Shown here in pieces: positions 57,562 through 64,000 of a stretch of 64,000 bases of DNA. The first letter of the stretch is position 1, and the number at the start of each line of letters is the position of its first letter. The stretch lies in assembly GCA_039602395.1 (NCBI GenBank), contig JBCNJP010000018.1, positions 1,674,001 through 1,738,000 on the forward strand. Reading direction: 5' to 3'. The position numbers were made by a program, and so were the translations under genes. The DNA is from Deinandra increscens subsp. villosa (Eukaryota > Streptophyta > Magnoliopsida > Asterales > Asteraceae). The notes under the pieces are model-generated. The model did no database searches. It was given only the letters and a program-made list of their open reading frames with translations, and was not told the origin of the DNA.

Positions 57562-58468
57562 GCATGAGATCATGCACAACCCCTTTGAAGCTTCTTCCAC
57601 ACGTTGGGCTCAATCCATGTGTCTTTCGGGTTTCTTAATGATTCTCTTGGGCTGTCAATTTGGGACTGGAGCTACTACCGGGCTGATCCATAGTTGGGTT
57701 ATTGGGCTCCTGTGGTTTGGGGTTGGGATGTATGTCTTGTATTAGTGAGCAAAACGGCCTTGTCAGTTGTCACTATAGATAGAGTTCACAGGGTTCACCG
57801 ACCCTCAAGCCAGTCAAAGTTTCTAATATCAATAAAGCTATTTAGCGTTCTCAGTTTCTTGTCTTTTCACCCTCAGATATTGTTGTTGCTAAGTGGTTAA
57901 TTATCTTGAATGTAGAAAACATCTATATCAAGAAATGCCAGATTTATCAAGGTGATAGAGACTTTGGAGCGAGGTACAATTATTTCCAGATATTATTTAC
58001 TATATAAACCTTAATTTAACATAAATTTACATAATAAAACCTCCATACACGATTTAATATATGAATAGCCTCTACATAGTTAGTATTATGGTAGTGTTGC
58101 ATGCATGGTTTTAAAGAACATACATAGGCTATAAATCTGTAACTTAAAGTGATGGGCTACAAAGACCAAAACTGATTAGGATATTTGATCATTCCTTTTC
58201 CTTCATAATTAAGCAACCAACCAAAATCTATCCAACATTAACTTTCCAAACAGTGTCTTATAAAATTTGGTCTAGTCTCCCTTTCAGTTAGAGGTGTGCA
58301 AAATCCGTTTTTAGGCCAAACAATATTCTTAAATATTCTTAAAGAAAGTCGAAATTGGATCGGGTCACCGATTATTCACACTTACAATTAGTGTAAAAAT
58401 CGGATTGAAAACCGGGTCGGTTTCAACCTTGTTTTAAGACCACCCACATGGGTGATCTTTTCCACGGA
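57562..58468. other. Gene-free region, possible LTR remnant
   Basis: 57560-57900 has an AATAAAG signal (57832) after GC-moderate sequence and might be the end of an LTR, but no boundaries were found. A TTAGAGGTGTGCAAAA motif at 58290 followed by CCGGGTCGG looks like a truncated hAT end related to 56731. Confidence 0.4.
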
Positions 58469-58471
58469 TAA

Positions 58472-59443
58472 GGCTATGTGCACTCATAACCCCCCACCCA
58501 TGGGGGTTATGCGCCATGTGTCCGTCACATCATCAAGTGGAGGGTTATGATGAAAATGGTGTAGTGGTAACCCTCCTATAACCCCCTACCAATCATTAGC
58601 TAATTATTTATTTAACCATTTTTTTATATAATTTAATATTAAATATTTTAAAAAACTACAACATTCATTAAAAAATAAACAAAATCCATTAAAAAAAAAC
58701 TAGAAGATTAAAAAAAAAAAAGTACAACATTCATTAAAAAAAACACCAAATATGAAAATTTAAAAAACACACCTAGATTTTTTTTAAAAAAATCTAAAGG
58801 CCAACACATGCAAAATAAAAAAATAAAAAAAAACTAGAACCCGTATCGGATCTTGGTATCCTCTCGGATTTGCAACGCGAGACTTCGTGCGTGTTCTTCA
58901 TTCGGGAGCGGTTCCATAGCCTCGCCAAGTCTTTTTCTTTTTGTCGAATATTTACGGCACTAACTTGTTGCTTCTTAAGTAACAAAAAGCGATTGCATCT
59001 TTTTGTCGAATGTTTACCACCTCCTCCTCCTCGGTCCATTGTTGTATAATCTTTCGTTGCCTCGTCTCACGGTTCTTGATCGTTCGTGTTTGTTCGCCAC
59101 GGGTGTTGGAAACGTGGGTTTGATAAAGAACCACCACAAGGAAACATTGTGATTGTTGTGTAGCAGAGATAATTTAAAAAATATTAGAAGGAGAAGAATG
59201 TTGTGTGTTTAAAAAAAGGGTAGAGAGTTAATATATATAGTGTAAAATAGTTTATTTAAAAAAAATAAAGTTTTCGACCGTTCAACGGTCGAAAATTGAA
59301 GCTAGTCAACGTTAACATGGCGTCATGAACATATCGCCTTCGACCTCCAAACCTAACAAGACGCCTCGAGGGGCGGTGCGGGACGTTATATGAGGGACGC
59401 CATGTTACAAAAATTTGCTACTATATAACACCCTACTACAGCC
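58472..59443 (-). mobile_element. PIF/Harbinger-type element, 972 bp, TSD TAA
   Basis: It begins GGCTATGTGCACTCATAAC and its reversed right end begins GGCTGTAGTAGGGTGTTAT. TAA flanks both sides (58469-58471, 59444-59446). It holds a minus-strand remnant of the accessory DNA-binding protein but no transposase. Confidence 0.82.
58834..59137 (-). pseudogene. Remnant of Harbinger-associated trihelix/Myb-like protein
   Basis: The minus-strand C-terminus reads MEPLPNEEHARSLALQIRED, followed by a basic end and a stop at 58834. This is the terminal block of the plant Myb/NAM-associated protein that accompanies Harbinger transposases. Upstream, frameshifted pieces (TRQRKIIQQWTEEEEV, RQKDAIAF) reach 59137. 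In the element family this protein binds the termini with the transposase. Here it is truncated and broken. Confidence 0.65.
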
Positions 59444-59792
59444 TAAGAAAAAAAAGCTTGAAAGCAACGATAAAATCTATGGAGGAAAAGAGATTGTTTG
59501 GTTTCTGATCTTTACATGTACACATTGCATGGATTGACCGGTCCCTTTTTTCTTTTCTTTTTTTTTTATCATACTAATTTGTTTTTTAAATAATGAATGT
59601 TAATCTTCTTGAATAATAATATTTAACCTTTTTAAAAAATCTAAATGCAAGTTCTTGTTTTTTTTTTAATTTGACTATCTTAATTATTTTTAGCGAGAAT
59701 AAATAACTTGACAATTAGAAAGCTTACAATGAAATAGATGGCAAACTGACAACAAGTTACGTTGTTAAACATTTTTATATAGCAAGTCTTCA
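59444..59792. other. Gene-free AT-rich DNA before the Copia gag
   Basis: No LTR or primer site was recognised, so the 5' end of the following Copia element is missing or too decayed to see. Confidence 0.5.
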
Positions 59793-62164
59793 CGGAGATG
59801 TAGCTTTACAATCCCAAATTTTTCAAATCAGAATGCTTTTTCTGCTGAATCAACAGAGGATTGTGCTAAAATGATTTTTTCCTTGATTTCATCATCTTTT
59901 GGTTCGATTATTAAGAATGTTGCTGATGCAAAGTTAACCAGTGATGATCTTGATGCTCTTGATGATGATCAACTAACTGAATTGGATATATCTTGGCAGT
60001 ATGCTATGTTATGTCAAAGATCGAAGAGATTCTTCAAGAAACATGGAAGAAATCTTTCTGGTGATAAATTGGGTTTTGACAAGTCTAAGTTAAAATGTTA
60101 TAAATGTTCGCAGCTTGGACATAGTGCCAAAGACTGTCAACAGGCACATGCAAGCAAGCCTGGTTTTACTCAATCATCCAAGCCTGGTTTTACCAACCAT
60201 CTACTAGTAACACAAGCAAGACAACAGATTTGATGACTCAAAATGATGGTGTTTATGATTGGGGTCAACATTTTGGATATGATACATCAGCATTAATTGT
60301 CACTCATGAACAAGATGATTATTATTCTGATTCGAGTTCATATGTGACGCTGCTGAGAATGAAAATTTTGAGTCTAAGATTGAAGCTTTGATGAAAGAAA
60401 AAGAATTTCTAATTGATGAAGTCAAAAGAGTTACTGCTGATTTCAAAATGATTAGTTCGGAGTTGGGAATTTCTAAAGAAAATGAGAAGGAATTGGGTAT
60501 GAAGAATGAATGTTTGCTTCAAGAGATCAAATTGCTGAATGAAGTTTTAGAAATTTCTAAACAAGAGAATAGGGATGTTGAAGCTGCAAAAGCTAAGATT
60601 TGTGAAGAAAGGGATGAGTTGATGAAAGAAGTCAAGAAATGGAAGGATGAAGCGGAGGATACTGCTTCTGATTTCACAAACTTGTTTGATAAATCAAAAG
60701 TCAAGCTTGATCTGCTTACAAAGAATGTTGAAGAATCAACTGCTAAGATTGAAGCATATCAAGTTGACATGGGAAAGTTGTTGGATGAGAAGCGGGAGTT
60801 GGTTCGTGTAAATAAAGTTCAAGCAACAAATTTGGAGATTCAAAAGCGTAATAAAGATAAATTAAAGAAGGAATTATTCGAAGGTCTTGATAATCTTCGC
60901 TTACAAAAATTTGAAACTCACAAAGTTGCGAAGCGACTAATTGCTAAAGAAAAGGAATTTGCTGAGGCTCAACAGAAAATCTCTGATCTTAAAATTCAAG
61001 TTCTTGATGCTAACCGATTACTCAATAATGTTTCAAATTCTCAAGTCTTCACAAGCTTCTTAGCTAACGATGAAAATTTTGAGAAAATGTTTGATAAGAC
61101 TGCATCAGCACCTGCTCATATCAAAGAAGCTATCAAAGAAGTCAAGGAACAAGTTGACGAATTTGATTATTTAAAGGTTTCATCATCTATTGTTGAGAAT
61201 GAGAAAGTTGTGATGAAGAAGAAGAACAGGAAGAATAAGAAAAAGAAGGACAAGAAATCTGTAGTTTCTCCTGCTCCAGAGTTTGTATCTGGTTCATCTC
61301 CTGCTGATAATGTGAAATCAGCTACTTCGAGTGACAAGATTCAGTTTCAATCTGAGTTTGATGAAAAGATCTTTTATGATCAAAAGAATGTAACTGAAGT
61401 AAAAGCTGAATTTTCTCGTTTAGCGAAGAATGCACATTTTACACCTGAAGAGAAGATTTCTGGAAAGCATGAAGGATTGGGTTTTCACGGGATGAAAGAC
61501 AAAGCTGAGAAGGTTCCAGCATCATCATCTCAAGATTTGAAGAAATTAAAGATGAAACAAGTGAAGAAGGAAGTTTTTCAAGCTGATAAAGTTCAACCCG
61601 AGCGGTTTTATAAACTCAAGGGTTCGGATCAATTATTTTCTGACAAAGAATTTCCACTTCATTGTGTTGATGCTCGGAAGATTGCTGAGGTCTTTGTGAA
61701 AGCTACCATTTCTTCTGAAAGTTCTCAATCTCGAAGCCCTACATCCAAATGGGTACATGATCACAGGCATCAGGTATATGATTCTCATTCTGATCGTGTT
61801 CGAGATATTCATGTGTGTTCTTCGCAGGTACATCAAAAATGGGACAAAACAAAACGAATCTGCTGATTCACCCCAAGCATTTCATAAGAAACCAGTTTTT
61901 GGTAAACCTGCCAACACAAAGTTCTTTGATAAACAAGGCAGAGTTTTTGATGACGTTGCACCTACATTCTTTCATAAACAAAAACGTTTTGTTCCAATGT
62001 TTTCAAAGGTTCAAAATGTAGGTTCATCATCACAGTCACCTGTGATTGTGTCATCAAAAACTGACTTACCAAAACAACAACAATGGAAACCTAAGGTGGT
62101 TTCTAAGCAAAAAAAGGACACTGGTCGACCAGAAGCGATTCGCTTCGGGTCATTTTTGGACTAA
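59793..62164 (+). pseudogene. gag: Ty1/Copia (SIRE-like) gag with long coiled coil, no pol
   Basis: The first part (59793-60233) carries LDALDDDQLTELDISWQYAM, a basic KRFFKKHGR segment and a CCHC zinc knuckle CYKCSQLGHSAKDC. Frame slips near 60195 and 60340 lead into a 492-residue frame (60388-61866), a long Lys/Glu-rich coiled coil (to about residue 220) followed by a basic KKKNRKNKKKKDKK stretch and a Ser-rich tail. Another slip near 61815 leads to a final block ending at 62164. The extended coiled coil downstream of the knuckle is seen in large SIRE-type gag proteins. Integrase and reverse transcriptase do not follow. The 3' LTR lies only 1.7 kb downstream, so the element lacks pol. The large undamaged coiled-coil frame is notable beside the frameshifts. 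Confidence 0.8.
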
Positions 62165-63874
62165 TTAGTTTGACCAGTGTGTAGGTACTTCTAGAAGACC
62201 TATCGACGATTGCAAAGTTGTTGATGGAGGAGTATTCTGCTTAATTTAAATTTCATGATGAATTTTCTAAATCTGCGAATTTTCTGAATTCTAAAACTGC
62301 ACCATATTCGTGTTGATTGATCACTTTACTTTGTTTTCCAAGTTTTTCCTCAAAAAGCCAAAAATAGAGTCTTGTTTTTGTGTAAAATGAAAATCTAAAC
62401 ATAGAGTTTTCATTTTAAGGGGGACAATATTGTAAGTAGAATTGTAAGTAAGGGGGAGTAATTGAGAAAATGCATGTTATGGGGAGAAAGTGAATACATG
62501 CCAAATATATAATGAAGGAAGGTGAATACATGCAAAATATATAATGGAGGAAGGTGAATACATGCCAAAAATCTAAAATTGTGAGAAATTAATCATTGGG
62601 AAATGATGTTACATTGGCTTACGTAACTGACTCATGGATAGAGTAGAAGAAAGAACCATAGGATCATTGTGTGATGTGCTTGGTAGGCTCGGCAAATCAG
62701 AAAGTATTCAGATGTGATATACACTAAATACTAATGCTTGACCATGTGGATAACATCTTGATGCATATTTCATGACACAAAAATAAAAATAAGTGTGAAA
62801 TTCAAAATGAGAAGTCACTGTGTTTACATGTGTTCATTTTGCAAAGATTTAAACTTGTTTGATTTTCTTTATTTTGTCAAACGATCGGACTTTCTATGCG
62901 TATCGAAAGATCGAGCTGATCGTTGTTCGTTTGAAGTTCTGCTTTATTTTCTTTTGTGTTTCGTATAACTCATTGGACTTTCTCTGCGTGTACGGGAGTA
63001 CCGACCTGATTGTTGTTGGGTTATACAATTTTAATTTTTTTAATTATCTTATTTTGTTAAATCTGAGGCCTTATCTGCGTATCGAAATATCGACCTTAAG
63101 GTAGAGGATTTAACGTTCTTATTTCTTTTTGCATGGAACACAGTTGACTATATCATGAAAATACTATGCATTGTGAAAAATCATAAGTGCTGTCACACAA
63201 ACGGAAAAAGAAAGAAAAACTGAAAATGTCTGATTATGTCTGATAGTGTGGGATACACTGGTCTAAGCAAATCTAATCAATACCTTAACATATCCAGAGG
63301 TTATGAGTATGATTATGCCTAAGTTTAAGTTGGACAAATTATACCAGCAATCAGCATGACTTACGTGCTTCGATTAATTGAAATTGAAGTGCAGTTCAGT
63401 GCGTTATGATCAATATGATCCCATATAGTGATCTTTCTCATACCAAAATAGTGTTTGATTCTGTATTGTGATTTCATTTCATTTCAGAAAAGAACAAAGA
63501 GATTTTCGGTGTGTTTTAGAATATTTGAAAAATCAAAAAGATTTTGTTTCTGCTTTATTTTCGATCTGATCAACACGTGATACAAATCAATTTTTCAAAA
63601 TCATCTCTTAGAGTCTCGAAGAGACGTTTTGCGCCAAGATTATTTACATGTTTGAGCAGGTTACTATGTGCAAGTTATCACGACTTCAAGTCTTCTGAAG
63701 CTGTTGATGAAAGTCCAGAGATACACTAAAATGTCATCAAGTATTCAAGATCAAGTTACAATCGAGTTGAGGAGGAGTTTGTTTGAAGATTCATTTCATT
63801 CAACGAACGGATTCTACATTTGAGGGGGAGCTTGATTGAAGATACAAAGTTGATGATGTTAAAGAGATACTCCA
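62165..63874 (+). other. Non-coding 3' region of the Copia element with repeats
   Basis: It contains AGGGGGAGT/AGGGGGACA purine blocks (62418-62458), three units of GTGAATACATGCMAAAWAT (62490-62570), three hairpin units (62880-63111) and a GAGGGGGAGCTTGA block (63822). Such long purine-punctuated 3' regions are usual in SIRE-like elements. No reading frame is recognised. Confidence 0.65.
62880..63111 (+). repeat. Three diverged hairpin-forming units
   Basis: Unit 1 (62880-62924) pairs AACGATC with GATCGTT and CTTTC with GAAAG. Unit 2 (about 62966-63020) is looser. Unit 3 (63059-63111) pairs AAATC with GATTT and CCTTA with TAAGG. All share a loop with CTNTGCGT(A/G)T. Confidence 0.7.
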
Positions 63875-63878
63875 CACG

Positions 63879-63891
63879 ACGAGGGGAAGTT
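63879..63891 (+). promoter_or_regulatory. Copia polypurine tract
   Basis: ACGAGGGGAAGTT directly precedes the TGTTGATACC LTR start at 63892. Confidence 0.8.
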
Positions 63892-64000
63892 TGTTGATAC
63901 CTGATATGTACATCGTGTGAAGTATCAAGCAATGTACAAGATCAAGTTCAATTAGGTCTGGCCGAACTAGGTCTGAACCTGGAGTTCGGACTGGCCGAAC
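63892..64000 (+). repeat. Copia 3' LTR start, cut by the window end
   Basis: It starts TGTTGATACCTGATATG after a polypurine tract, as in SIRE-like elements. GGCCGAAC recurs within the last 50 bases. The rest lies outside the window. Confidence 0.78.

Noticed and set aside
56730..57600. Minus-strand repeats of Arg/Phe/Asn residues resembling a repeat protein
   Set aside because: Translation of AACCGG/TTCGG subterminal repeats of a hAT element.
57554..57900. Solo LTR
   Set aside because: A polyadenylation-like signal is present, but no TG/CA boundaries or target duplication could be found.

Overview
This is a transposon-dominated stretch of a eudicot plant nuclear genome. Introns with GT/AG borders, CT-rich 5' leaders, plant-only protein families (DUF506, a V-ATPase B fragment, a plant HSP70 fragment) and typical plant LTR, hAT, PIF/Harbinger, Helitron, LINE and SINE sequences all agree. 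The retroelement style would suit Asteraceae, but that is an impression and was not tested. Two runs of exactly 500 N (100-599 and 41807-42306) are fixed-size scaffold gaps of unknown true length.

Layout. 1-99 is an HSP70 piece on the minus strand, cut by the window edge and the gap. 600-7332 is a gag-only Ty3/Gypsy element on the minus strand with 2.8-kb LTRs. It sits inside a copy of a second long LTR (LTR-A, 7333-10330, minus). 10331-13150 holds a MITE and weak Helitron-like ends. 13150-26000 is a layered nest: a decayed minus-strand Copia gag relic was hit by a 467-bp Copia miniature (TSD TAGTG) and by a solo LTR-A (TSD AACAA), and the solo LTR was hit by a very young non-coding Copia derivative (TSD GTTAA, LTRs of 1363 and 1364 bp).

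Only two intact host genes can be defended: an intronless conserved plant gene of unknown function (26440-27090) and a three-exon DUF506 gene (42338-44474). Between them lie a hAT transposon with a broken transposase (30096-33712), a SINE nested in a SINE (34774-35164), a palindromic MITE, and two elements abutting TA microsatellites. The second of these carries a multi-exon Ulp1/plant-mobile-domain-like gene whose introns are full of an AACTCA/TGAGTT palindromic repeat.

Downstream come a hAT MITE, a broken PIF/Harbinger transposase, an antisense LINE, two MITEs, a probable Helitron carrying the first two coding exons of V-ATPase subunit B (about 52130-56672), another hAT derivative, a Harbinger derivative with TAA target duplication, and a gag-only Copia element whose 3' LTR begins at 63892 and leaves the window. 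Functionally the window is a record of successive insertions rather than a set of cooperating genes. Several elements (Gypsy, two Copia types, hAT and Harbinger derivatives) lack the enzymes they would need to move and must have depended on partners elsewhere. All similarity calls are from reading translated sequence by eye; no database search was run.
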